From NCBI GenBank assembly GCA_963997635.1, contig CAXEND010000017.1:1-42522 (forward strand): a stretch of 42,522 bases of DNA, read 5' to 3'. Shown in pieces: positions 32,204 through 40,515 of this stretch; the stretch's first letter is position 1, and each line of letters opens with the position of its first letter. The stretch is from GCA-2728135 sp002728135. GTDB taxonomy: Bacteria; Pseudomonadota; Alphaproteobacteria; UBA828. A model generated the notes under the pieces. That model made no database searches, was not told the origin of the DNA, and was given only the letters and a program-made list of their open reading frames with translations. Position numbers and translations under genes: made by a program.

Positions 32204-34954
32204 CTAATGTGCACTTGCCCAGTTTATTCCATGCCCTGTTTCAACAATCAATGGAACATCTAGTTTAACGGAGTTTTCCATAACTTGACGTATAAAAGGT
32301 TCTATTTGAGATAGTTCTTGTGTAGGAATTTCGATTACTAGTTCATCATGAACTTGTAGAATAATCTTTGCCTTTGAATTTGACTTATTAAGAGCCTTTG
32401 ATAAACGAATCATAGCTATTTTGATTATATCTGCTGCTGTACCTTGGATGGGTGCATTAATGGCTGCTCTCTCTGAAAATTGTCTACGTGCAGGGTTTTT
32501 GTCATTGATTCCTGGAGTAAAACATTTTCTTCCAAAAAGTGTAGAAACAAAACCGTCAGACCGTGCCTTTTCTATAGTTAGATCCATATAATCACGAATG
32601 CCAGGATATTGCTCAAAATATGAGTTTATGTATTTTTTAGCTTCTTTTTGAGATATTCCTAACTGTCGAGCTAATCCAAATGGACTAATTCCATATATTA
32701 TTCCAAAATTTATTGCTTTAGCTGATCTACGGACATCTGGGTCAATATTGTCAACTGGAATTCCAAAAACTTGACTTGCTGTTAAAGCATGGATGTCCAC
32801 GTTTTTTTCGAATGCATCTTTAAGACTTTTTACATCTGCAATATGAGCTAGGATGCGTAATTCAATCTGTGAGTAGTCTGCAGAAAGTAATAAATGATCT
32901 TTTTCAGCTACAAATGCTTCTCTTATTTTTCGACCTTCATCAGTACGAATGGGTATATTTTGTAAATTTGGGTTGGAAGATGATAATCGCCCAGTGCCAG
33001 CTGTTGTCATACTAAAGGAAGTATGTACTCGGTTGGTATCTGGATTAATATGTTCTAAAAGGGCATCTGCATATGTACTTTTGAGTTTTGTTAATTGTCT
33101 CCATTTTAAAACTAAACTTGGTAGCTCATGGCCTTCTGCAGAGAGAGTTTCCAATATATCTGCACTTGTACTTCTAGATCCTGATTTTCCAATTTTTCCA
33201 GCAGTGAGACCAATATCATCAAACAATACTTGACCGAGTTGCTTTGGCGATCCAACATTAAATTTTTTTCCTGATATCTTATAAATCTGCTTTTCTAACA
33301 CTTTTATAGACGATGAAAAATCACTAGAAAGACGGGAAAGAACAGCACGATCAAGTTTGATGCCAGACCTTTCAATATTCATTAACACATTAATCAGAGG
33401 TCTTTCTAGTCGTTCATAAACAGTTACTAGCCGTTGCTCAATCAAAAGGGATGTCAGTTTTTTAAAAAGTTGAAGTGTTACATCCGCGTCTTCTGCCGCG
33501 TACTGGCAGGCAGGATTTAATGCAACAAGGTCAAACGTAATTTTCTCTTTTCCAGAACCAGTTATTTCCTTAAATGTCGTGGTTTTGTGCCCTAAATGTA
33601 TTTCGGATAATTCATCCATACCATGTCCGTGTAGTGAACCATCTAGCACAAAAGACATCACCATACTATCACTTATACTGTTTAGAAAAATTCCATGCCT
33701 TTCTAAAACAAGCATATCGTATTTGATATTTTGTCCTACTTTTAGAATAGAATGATCCTCAAGGATTGGCCTTAACATATTGAGTGCTACATCAAAATTA
33801 ATTTGTTTTAATGTATCTGTTTTATCCAATATGTCCTTTGATATATGTGACAATGGGATATAACAAGCTTCACCTATATTCAATGCTAGTGAAATACCAA
33901 CGAGCTTTGCTCTGGAGGCGTCTAAAGAATTAGTTTCAGTATCTATAGCTATAACACCTGCTTCTTTTGCTCGTGCAACCCAAGTTTCTAAAGAACTGAT
34001 ACTTTGCACTAAAACATAATTGGTTTTATGTTGTTCTTTTGGTGTAACCTGATCGGAATTTAAATTAAGCTGAGATGAGATTCTTTCAATTGCTGATTTA
34101 AAACCTTGTTTTTTGAGAAATGACAATAAAATATCTGGATTGATCTTTTGGACCGAGAGTTTTTCAAGTGGTTCTGGAATTGGGACATCATCCCTTAATT
34201 TTACTAATTCACGTGATATCAAAGCCATTTGGGAATGGTTTATGATATTTTCTCTACGTTTAGGTTGTTTTATTTCATTTGCACGTGAAAGAAGTGAATC
34301 TAAATCCCCATACTCGTTTATAAGCTGAGCAGCAGTTTTAATTCCAATTCCAGGAATCCCAGGAACGTTATCGGAGCTATCACCAGCTAGGGCTTGAACA
34401 TCAATGACTTTTTCTGGTGAAACTCCAAATTTTTCAATTACTCCTTTTTCTCCAATATTTTGATTTTTAAAGTGATCAAAAATCACTACCTTATTATCAG
34501 AGACGAGTTGCATTAGATCTTTATCTGAGGAGACTATGGTTACTTTTGCTCCATCGTTAATTGCTATTCGAGTGTAGGAGGCTATAAGATCATCTGCTTC
34601 AAAACCAGGGAGCTCTATAGCAGCCACATTAAATGCACGAACCATTTCACGAACTATATCAAACTGAGGGATTAATTCATCAGGAGGTGTGTCCCTATTA
34701 GCCTTATAGTCAGGAAAGATTTCATTTCGAAAAGTTTTGTGAGCAGTATCAAAGATAACGGCAATATGATCAGCTGTTGTTTCACGTAGCATGGCCCAAA
34801 GCATATTGGTAAACCCGAGTACAGCGTTTACTGGCGTGCCATCACCACGAGTTAAAGAAGGTATTGCATAGAAAGCACGAAATAAAAATCCAGAACCATC
34901 TATCAAAAATACATGTTGAGGCTTTTTAGCTATTAGTTTCGGTTTTTTACTCAA
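32204..34954 (-). CDS. polA: DNA polymerase I
   Basis: Repair and Okazaki-fragment polymerase of 916 residues with all three activities. The 5' nuclease (about 10-295) has LIDGSGFLFRAFYA, ADDLIASY and GDSSDNVPGIPGIG. The 3'-5' exonuclease (about 325-510) keeps its catalytic acids: IDTETNSLD, GQNIKYDML and YAAEDADVT. The polymerase domain has motif A LLSADYSQIELR, motif B RRSAKAINFGIIYG and motif C QVHDEL. Proofreading should thus be active, unlike in some family members. The start is TTG with AAGG 10 bases upstream. The zf-CHCC gene lies 125 bases upstream on the same strand. Confidence 0.97.
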   Translation of the reverse strand: MSKKPKLIAKKPQHVFLIDGSGFLFRAFYAIPSLTRGDGTPVNAVLGFTNMLWAMLRETTADHIAVIFDTAHKTFRNEIFPDYKANRDTPPDELIPQFDIVREMVRAFNVAAIELPGFEADDLIASYTRIAINDGAKVTIVSSDKDLMQLVSDNKVVIFDHFKNQNIGEKGVIEKFGVSPEKVIDVQALAGDSSDNVPGIPGIGIKTAAQLINEYGDLDSLLSRANEIKQPKRRENIINHSQMALISRELVKLRDDVPIPEPLEKLSVQKINPDILLSFLKKQGFKSAIERISSQLNLNSDQVTPKEQHKTNYVLVQSISSLETWVARAKEAGVIAIDTETNSLDASRAKLVGISLALNIGEACYIPLSHISKDILDKTDTLKQINFDVALNMLRPILEDHSILKVGQNIKYDMLVLERHGIFLNSISDSMVMSFVLDGSLHGHGMDELSEIHLGHKTTTFKEITGSGKEKITFDLVALNPACQYAAEDADVTLQLFKKLTSLLIEQRLVTVYERLERPLINVLMNIERSGIKLDRAVLSRLSSDFSSSIKVLEKQIYKISGKKFNVGSPKQLGQVLFDDIGLTAGKIGKSGSRSTSADILETLSAEGHELPSLVLKWRQLTKLKSTYADALLEHINPDTNRVHTSFSMTTAGTGRLSSSNPNLQNIPIRTDEGRKIREAFVAEKDHLLLSADYSQIELRILAHIADVKSLKDAFEKNVDIHALTASQVFGIPVDNIDPDVRRSAKAINFGIIYGISPFGLARQLGISQKEAKKYINSYFEQYPGIRDYMDLTIEKARSDGFVSTLFGRKCFTPGINDKNPARRQFSERAAINAPIQGTAADIIKIAMIRLSKALNKSNSKAKIILQVHDELVIEIPTQELSQIEPFIRQVMENSVKLDVPLIVETGHGINWASAH

Positions 34955-35079
34955 TCTAATTTTACCTTGATTTGTCGTTTTAACAGAAAATAAACATTAA
35001 GTTGAGCTCTAAATACGTGTATCAACTCTAATATAAAAAAACATTTATAACAAAGGTGATGTGCTTGATGTTATGTGAG

Positions 35080-35253
35080 TTATTTTTTTGGTTTATAAAT
35101 AAATTTTCGATCACAGTAAGGACATTCAACCCAATCTTTTTCTCCCATGTTAAGATAAACAAGAGGGTGTCCAAGGGGGCCTCCATCACCATTACATGAT
35201 ACCTGTTTTGATTCAGATTCTATGGTTTCGGGAGGACTAGTAATTTGATTCAT
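35080..35253 (-). CDS. Small zinc-finger protein, zf-CHCC (NDUFS6-like) family
   Basis: A 57-residue protein. It has the CHCC zinc ligands: Cys in VSCNGDGG, His in LGHPLVYLN, and the CPYC pair in VECPYCDRKF near the C terminus. The family is related to the zinc-binding part of the mitochondrial complex I accessory subunit NDUFS6, and standalone copies are common in Alphaproteobacteria; their bacterial role is not established. AGGA lies 7-8 bases before the ATG at 35253. It precedes polA on the same strand and diverges from the ABC ATPase gene. Confidence 0.85.
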   Translation of the reverse strand: MNQITSPPETIESESKQVSCNGDGGPLGHPLVYLNMGEKDWVECPYCDRKFIYKPKK

Positions 35254-35454
35254 ATTAAATTCCTAAAACATTCAGATGATTTGTTGACCAATATATCACT
35301 CTGATGATAACCATAGATTTTTTCAATCAACAAGAATTTGAGTTTTCTCACTTTTAAAAAATTTGATAGCAATATTCTATTTGTTTAATAATACACTCCA
35401 AATAGATGATATTAGCTTATTTATATTTTTTCTTAAAAAAGTTAGTCTGAAATT

Positions 35455-36420
35455 ATGGAAAATCTTCTCACTGGTCAAGAACCTGCAATTAAAACTTTAG
35501 AATTAAGAAAAATATATAAAAGTCAAAAAAATGATTCTATCGAGGCATTAAAAGGATTAGATATTGAAGTTCCACGTGGCTCATTTTTTGGATTATTGGG
35601 TCCTAATGGTGCTGGAAAATCGACTTTTATAAATATATTAGCAGGCTTAGTTAATAGAACATCTGGACAAGCTAAAATATGTGGTTATGACACCATCAAG
35701 GATATGAGATTGGCAAGAATGTCGATTGGTGTTGTGCCTCAAGAATTAGTTCTAGATCCATTCTTTACTGCCCGTGAGGCTCTTGATGTGCAAGCAGGAT
35801 ATTATGGAATAAAGGATTCCAACAAAAAAACTGATGCAATTCTTGAAGCTGTTGGACTTTCTGATCAAGCAGATGCTTATGCACGATCTCTCTCTGGTGG
35901 TATGAGAAGACGTTTGATGGTTGCTAAAGCATTAGTTCATAGTCCTCCAGTAGTAATTTTAGATGAGCCAACTGCCGGTGTTGACGTTGAGTTAAGACAA
36001 CAGTTATGGGCATATCTTCGAGAACTAAATGAATCAGGGACAACAATAGTGTTAACGACACATTACCTTGAAGAGGCCGAGGCTCTTTGTGACAAAATAG
36101 CGATAATATATGAAGGTTCCTTGGTTGCTTGTGATAAAACATCTGCACTATTAGCTCCTTTGGACAAAAAAGAAATAATCATCACAACTGAAGATGCCTT
36201 AGATGTAGTTCCTAAAGAATTAAATAATTTGGATTGTAAAATTTTATCTCCACACGAACTTTTAATTTGTTATAAAAGCAGGAATTTTAATATCTCTAAA
36301 TTATTAGATAAATTAAGTGATGGAGGAATAAACATAATTGATATTACTACTAAAGAAGCTGATTTAGAGGATGCATTTCTCCACTTAACAAGTTCAGCAA
36401 AATACAATATGTCGGATTAA
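35455..36420 (+). CDS. ABC transporter ATP-binding protein (ABC-2/CcmA-type)
   Basis: Cytoplasmic ATPase of 321 residues. Walker A GPNGAGKST (49-57), Q-loop in VVPQE, signature LSGGMRRR (146-153), Walker B VVILDEPTAG (166-175) and the switch His in LTTHYLEE are all intact. About 85 residues beyond the ATPase core resemble the C-terminal extension of YadG-like exporters. Such ATPases normally pair with an ABC-2 permease gene, but none lies next to it here: the next start, for the metallo-hydrolase, is one base after this stop. The permease must be elsewhere, or the ATPase has another partner. Confidence 0.88.
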   Translation: MENLLTGQEPAIKTLELRKIYKSQKNDSIEALKGLDIEVPRGSFFGLLGPNGAGKSTFINILAGLVNRTSGQAKICGYDTIKDMRLARMSIGVVPQELVLDPFFTAREALDVQAGYYGIKDSNKKTDAILEAVGLSDQADAYARSLSGGMRRRLMVAKALVHSPPVVILDEPTAGVDVELRQQLWAYLRELNESGTTIVLTTHYLEEAEALCDKIAIIYEGSLVACDKTSALLAPLDKKEIIITTEDALDVVPKELNNLDCKILSPHELLICYKSRNFNISKLLDKLSDGGINIIDITTKEADLEDAFLHLTSSAKYNMSD

Positions 36421-36421
36421 G

Positions 36422-37309
36422 ATGAAATTTTTTCTTGAAGATAATATTCAATATGGAATATCAACAACTTTTAGGCCTGGAATACGGAGAGTAATGGCCC
36501 ATAATCCAGGGCCATTCACTTATCATGGAACCGGTACGTATATTGTAGGTAGTGGAAATGTTGCTGTTATTGATCCCGGACCAAATATACCTGATCATAT
36601 AAATGCTCTAATTCACGAGTTAGAAGGTGAAAGAATAAGCCACATATTGATTACTCATACACATCTAGATCATTCTCCTGCAGCCAAAATTTTAAAGAAA
36701 ATAACGGGTGCATCAACATATGGTTTTGGACCACATGGTGGAGACAAGGGTCCATCAGTTGAAGAAGGGGCAGATTATGAATTTATACCTGACTTTGAGC
36801 TACGTGATGGACAAATTATAGAGGGTGGTGATTATACTTTTGAGGTTATTCATACTCCTGGCCACACATCAAACCATGTTTGTTTTGAGTTGAAAGAGAG
36901 TAGAATTTTGTTTCCGGGTGATCACGTAATGGGTTGGTCTACAACAATTGTATCTCCACCAGATGGAGATATGGCTGCTTACCGTAATTCTCTTAAGTTA
37001 TTAATGGGACGTAATAATGATTTTTTTCTACCAACACATGGACCAGCGATTGATAATCCAAAATCATATTTAGCATATTTAATAGCCCATAGAGATCAAC
37101 GAGAGATTTCTATTTTAGACTGTATAGAACAAGGTATTAGTAGGGTAAGTGATATGGTTAAAAAATTATATACTGATGTTGACCCACGGCTTCATAATGC
37201 TGCACAAAGATCCGTATTGGCCCATCTTTTGCAACTTATTAATGAAGGAAAAATAACAGCAGACGATGCTGAAATAAGTCTTAAGAGTGATTTTAGGCCT
37301 AAGTCTTGA
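36422..37309 (+). CDS. Metallo-beta-lactamase-fold hydrolase (LACTB2/RNase Z-like branch)
   Basis: The 295-residue protein has the full zinc-binding set: HTHLDH (79-84), the later His in HTPGHTSNH, Asp in FPGDHVMG and His in LPTHGP. A C-terminal helical domain of about 75 residues (from DQREISILDCI) has the winged-helix form found in LACTB2, a mitochondrial endoribonuclease. Bacterial members of this branch are widely present and uncharacterised. The ATG follows the ABC ATPase stop by one base, so the two are translationally coupled. It converges on the flavin monooxygenase gene. Confidence 0.87.
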   Translation: MKFFLEDNIQYGISTTFRPGIRRVMAHNPGPFTYHGTGTYIVGSGNVAVIDPGPNIPDHINALIHELEGERISHILITHTHLDHSPAAKILKKITGASTYGFGPHGGDKGPSVEEGADYEFIPDFELRDGQIIEGGDYTFEVIHTPGHTSNHVCFELKESRILFPGDHVMGWSTTIVSPPDGDMAAYRNSLKLLMGRNNDFFLPTHGPAIDNPKSYLAYLIAHRDQREISILDCIEQGISRVSDMVKKLYTDVDPRLHNAAQRSVLAHLLQLINEGKITADDAEISLKSDFRPKS

Positions 37310-37323
37310 AGCGGCCTTACAAA

Positions 37324-38418
37324 TTATATATTTGGAATAGAACGCATACCTTTTGCTTCAAGACGAGGTAATACCTCATCTCTAAAGTAAGGGAATTCAT
37401 CAAGATAGTTTACAAATGTGATAGTAGTTCCTTCATATCCTGCTTTGTATATTCGTTCCATTTCGTCTGCTATATAATCTGGAGTTCCAACTAAGGGGTA
37501 GACTCCATGGCCAGCAGCAAAACGATTTCGAAATTGGCTAAAAGCTTCAGGAGGAAAACTTTTTGCATGTAAGCCTTGGAGGTTCATTAATTGATCAACA
37601 GCAGGCCAATCAGCTTTTTCATTGGAGTAAAATTCATGATATTCCTCGGCTTCTGATTGTGTCGGGCGGCAAACTACATATGATGTGGTAAATACTCCAA
37701 CATCTCTTCCATGTTTTGCGGCTCGCTGTTTTATAGACTTAACGTTTTCTGCACCAGTATCTAAATCAACAAGAACAGTAAACAAATAATTTGCATTACG
37801 AGCTGCAAACTCTTGGCCCTCATTAGACGACCCAGCGTTCATAATCGGAGGTATTTTTTGATTATATGGTTTGGGGTTACCATGTACATTATTTAGTGTG
37901 AAGTATTTTCCATGCCAATCAAAAGGTTTATCGTCGGTCCAAATACGCTTAATTATATCAAACCATTCTTGACCGTATTCGTATCTAATCTCATGTTTAT
38001 TAGACAGTTCAATATTAAACATTTCATATTCTTGTGCATTCCACCCACAAACAACATTTAAACCAAATCTTCCTTTTGAAATATGATCCATTGTGGAAAA
38101 CATTTTTGCAGCGACTATAGGATGATGAAAGGATGTATGTGCAGTGGCAAAAACAGAAATATTTTTGGTAGAGGCGAGAAGTCCTGAACACCATGTTATT
38201 GTTTCCAAGTTTGAGCCTTGAAAATCTGTTTTACCTCCATATCCAATCCACCGTGCTATGGGTAAAATAAATTCAATACCGGCTTCATCGAGCATTTTTG
38301 CAAGGGAAAGATTATTTTCCCAGCTTGCATCCCAGCGTTCAGAAACTGTTGTAATAGCCATCCCTCCACCACAGTTAGGTGAAAAGACTCCCAATTTAAA
38401 AGGGTTTTTATTGTACAT
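37324..38418 (-). CDS. LLM-class flavin-dependent monooxygenase (luciferase-like)
   Basis: A bacterial luciferase-fold TIM barrel using reduced FMN, 364 residues. KLGVFSPNCGGG opens the barrel, with HTSFHHPIVAAKM, the GRFGLNVVCGWNAQEYEMFN signature and SNEGQEFAARNANYLF. These resemble the SsuD/SfnG/RutA branches that split C-S or pyrimidine substrates, but the actual substrate is not determined. The ATG at 38418 has GAAG six bases upstream; a TTG four codons earlier is less likely. It diverges from the PxpB-like gene across a symmetric inverted repeat, suggesting shared regulation. No flavin reductase gene lies nearby. Confidence 0.87.
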   Translation of the reverse strand: MYNKNPFKLGVFSPNCGGGMAITTVSERWDASWENNLSLAKMLDEAGIEFILPIARWIGYGGKTDFQGSNLETITWCSGLLASTKNISVFATAHTSFHHPIVAAKMFSTMDHISKGRFGLNVVCGWNAQEYEMFNIELSNKHEIRYEYGQEWFDIIKRIWTDDKPFDWHGKYFTLNNVHGNPKPYNQKIPPIMNAGSSNEGQEFAARNANYLFTVLVDLDTGAENVKSIKQRAAKHGRDVGVFTTSYVVCRPTQSEAEEYHEFYSNEKADWPAVDQLMNLQGLHAKSFPPEAFSQFRNRFAAGHGVYPLVGTPDYIADEMERIYKAGYEGTTITFVNYLDEFPYFRDEVLPRLEAKGMRSIPNI

Positions 38419-38502
38419 GTTATTCTTCAAAAACTTTTGCCTTTAACTTAGTCATCTTTACAATGTTTGGATGCGGATAATTATTAGCTTGAATTACTTA
38501 GA

Positions 38503-38530
38503 AAAACATTTCTGATAACAGAAATGTTTT
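38503..38530. promoter_or_regulatory. 12-bp-arm inverted repeat midway between divergent genes (candidate operator)
   Basis: AAAACATTTCTG (38503-38514), loop ATAA, then the exact reverse complement CAGAAATGTTTT (38519-38530). Its centre is 98 bases from the monooxygenase ATG and 85 from the PxpB-like GTG. No gene is transcribed into it from either side, so a terminator role is unlikely and a shared operator is the better reading. Confidence 0.55.
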
Positions 38531-38601
38531 ATATGTGTATGATGTTAGATTAAACTAATATTGTAGCTTTTTGTCAAAAAATTGATAAGGGTAGAAAAAC
38601 A

Positions 38602-39486
38602 GTGATTTACGAACAGCCTATATTTCGTCAAATGGGTGATTGTTCAATAAATGTTGAGTTTGGTGATGAGTCTAGTATACCCATAAATTTTCAAATTCTT
38701 GCTCTTGATAAAGCTATTAAGAAAAATCCAATTAGAGGCTTGATTGAAACAAATCCGCAGGTTCGAACTCTGGGCATAGTATTCGATCAAAGAATAACCA
38801 AAGTTTCATTTCTTATTGATTATATTCAAGACCTTTTAGTTTCTGAAACACAAGTAACTAGCCTGCCTAGCAGGCGATTAATTATTCCAGCATTATATGA
38901 TGATCCATGGTCTAAAGACTGTGCTGAAGCCTTTGGCGTACAGAACAATATGGAATATATTGCACAATTTAATGGAATAACAATAAAAGAGGTAATAAAC
39001 AGGCATACATCATCAGACTATTGGGTTACTGGGGTTGGGTTTGTTCCAGGAGCATTTATGTCATATGCTATGGAGCCAGATAAACGTATAGGTGCACCTT
39101 TATATCGTACACCTAGGACATGGACTCATGAGCGTCTTTTGAACTTTGGGGGATTGGTTTCTACAATTTATCCTATTCGTGTACCTGGTGGTGGGCAGCT
39201 CTTTGGCCGAACTCCTATAGATATATTTGATCCAGAATTAAAAAACCCAATATTTGGTGACACGCCAATACTTTCTCGGGCAGGTGATCGCCATCGTTAT
39301 GTCTCAATATCACGAGAGGAATATGAAGACATTCGAGCGGCGGTAAAGGCTGGTCTTTATGAATATAAAGTGGAAAATGGCATTTTTGATTGTGAAGCTT
39401 ATTGCATGTGGTTATCTAAAATCGGACAGCCAACGCAAAAACTTGACCCTAATGCAGACCAGATATGGGGAAAAGGAAATGTTTGA
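38602..39486 (+). CDS. PxpB/KipI-like carboxyltransferase domain subunit 1 (AHS1 family), divergent
   Basis: AHS1-family protein, usually one half of 5-oxoprolinase (PxpB), the KipI kinase inhibitor or allophanate hydrolase-related enzymes. The 294 residues are longer than the usual 210-240. GDCSINVEFGD near the N terminus, GVGFVPGAFMSYAMEP and the PGGGQLFGRTPIDIFDP segment identify the family. The normally conserved TPR-x-VPAGSVGI stretch is replaced by RTPRTWTHERLLNFGG, and there is a C-terminal extension of about 60 residues. The start is GTG with AAGGG ten bases upstream. It overlaps the subunit 2 gene by 8 bases. Confidence 0.78.
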   Translation: MIYEQPIFRQMGDCSINVEFGDESSIPINFQILALDKAIKKNPIRGLIETNPQVRTLGIVFDQRITKVSFLIDYIQDLLVSETQVTSLPSRRLIIPALYDDPWSKDCAEAFGVQNNMEYIAQFNGITIKEVINRHTSSDYWVTGVGFVPGAFMSYAMEPDKRIGAPLYRTPRTWTHERLLNFGGLVSTIYPIRVPGGGQLFGRTPIDIFDPELKNPIFGDTPILSRAGDRHRYVSISREEYEDIRAAVKAGLYEYKVENGIFDCEAYCMWLSKIGQPTQKLDPNADQIWGKGNV

Positions 39487-40501
39487 AGTTTTAAAACCTG
39501 GTATACAAACTACAGTTCAAGATGCGGGTAGAGCTGGAGGTCAAAGTAAAGGTGTTCCTCCTTCTGGTGCTCAAGATCTATTTGCTCTCAGGGTGGCAAA
39601 TCTTCTAGTTGGAAATCCAGATAGTGGCCCTATTCTTTCTCGATCCAGAGTAGGTTGTGCTGGATTAGAGATTGCACTAGGTGGATTACAAATTCGGTCT
39701 ATTGGTGATCATTTAATTTCTCTTACTGGAGCTAATACATTTGCTTTAATAGATGAAAAACCAATTGTTCCATGGTCAAACAATTTAATACGGAATGGTC
39801 AAATTCTCTCTTGTGGAATATCTAAAAAAGGAGCGAGATCTTATTTGGCTGTAAATGGAGGTTTTGATGTTCCTCTATATATGGAAAGTCGATCTACACA
39901 TTTAAGTGGACAATTTGGAGGTTATTTTGGTCGTGCGCTTCGATGTGGTGATAAATTAATGGTTGGACAACCTCTATCAGATATAGAGCAGTTATTATAT
40001 CGCAGCTATAAAAAGGATTTAATACCAAGTTACGAAAGTCCTTGGGAAGTTAGAGTTGTGTCTGGTCCAGAGGCAAATATTTTTACAAAGGCCAGTATAG
40101 AGAAGTTTTACAGTTATAAATGGAAACAAAGTCAAAAAGCGGATAGAACTGGTATGCGATATATAGGGCCCAAATTAGAATTTTGTGAAGGTCGCCCAAA
40201 TTATTTAATTGAAGATGCAGGTGCTGATCCATCAAATATTGTTATTGATCCAGGAGCTCCAATAGGGACTATTCAGGTTCCATCAGGAATAGAACCAATT
40301 GTGCTTTCAGTAGATTCTCCTACTGTAGGAGGTTTTGCACGCATAGCAGTTGTTATCTCTATAGACATGTCTCGAATAGGGCAGACCCGTCCATTTGAAG
40401 AAACAGTATTTAAACTTGTATCAACGGATGAGGCAGTCGCACTTTTGGAAGCCCAAGAATCAATTATTTCGGAAAATAGTGTGGTGTATAATGGACAATG
40501 A
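39479..40501 (+). CDS. PxpC/KipA-like biotin-dependent carboxyltransferase family subunit 2 (AHS2), divergent
   Basis: AHS2-family partner of the preceding gene; 340 residues. The hallmark N terminus is FEVLKPGIQTTVQDAGRAG followed by GVPPSGAQDLFALRVANLL. Further markers are the LAVNGGFDVPLYMESRST segment, the WEVRVVSGPE strand and the C-terminal IGTIQVPSG-P and DSPTVGGFARIA motifs. The usual LE-x-T-x-x-GP stretch reads LSRSRVGCAGLE, an unusual variant. ATG 39479 is preferred over an upstream in-frame ATG at 39359 because the family starts here and AAAAGG precedes it. No pxpA (LamB/YcsF) gene is nearby, so 5-oxoprolinase activity is unproven. Confidence 0.8.
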   Translation: MFEVLKPGIQTTVQDAGRAGGQSKGVPPSGAQDLFALRVANLLVGNPDSGPILSRSRVGCAGLEIALGGLQIRSIGDHLISLTGANTFALIDEKPIVPWSNNLIRNGQILSCGISKKGARSYLAVNGGFDVPLYMESRSTHLSGQFGGYFGRALRCGDKLMVGQPLSDIEQLLYRSYKKDLIPSYESPWEVRVVSGPEANIFTKASIEKFYSYKWKQSQKADRTGMRYIGPKLEFCEGRPNYLIEDAGADPSNIVIDPGAPIGTIQVPSGIEPIVLSVDSPTVGGFARIAVVISIDMSRIGQTRPFEETVFKLVSTDEAVALLEAQESIISENSVVYNGQ

Positions 40502-40515
40502 ATAAGAATATATTA

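Noticed and set aside
39359..39478. 40-residue N-terminal extension of the PxpC-like protein
   Set aside because: It lies wholly inside the upstream gene in another frame, shows no family similarity, and a good ribosome site precedes the internal ATG at 39479.
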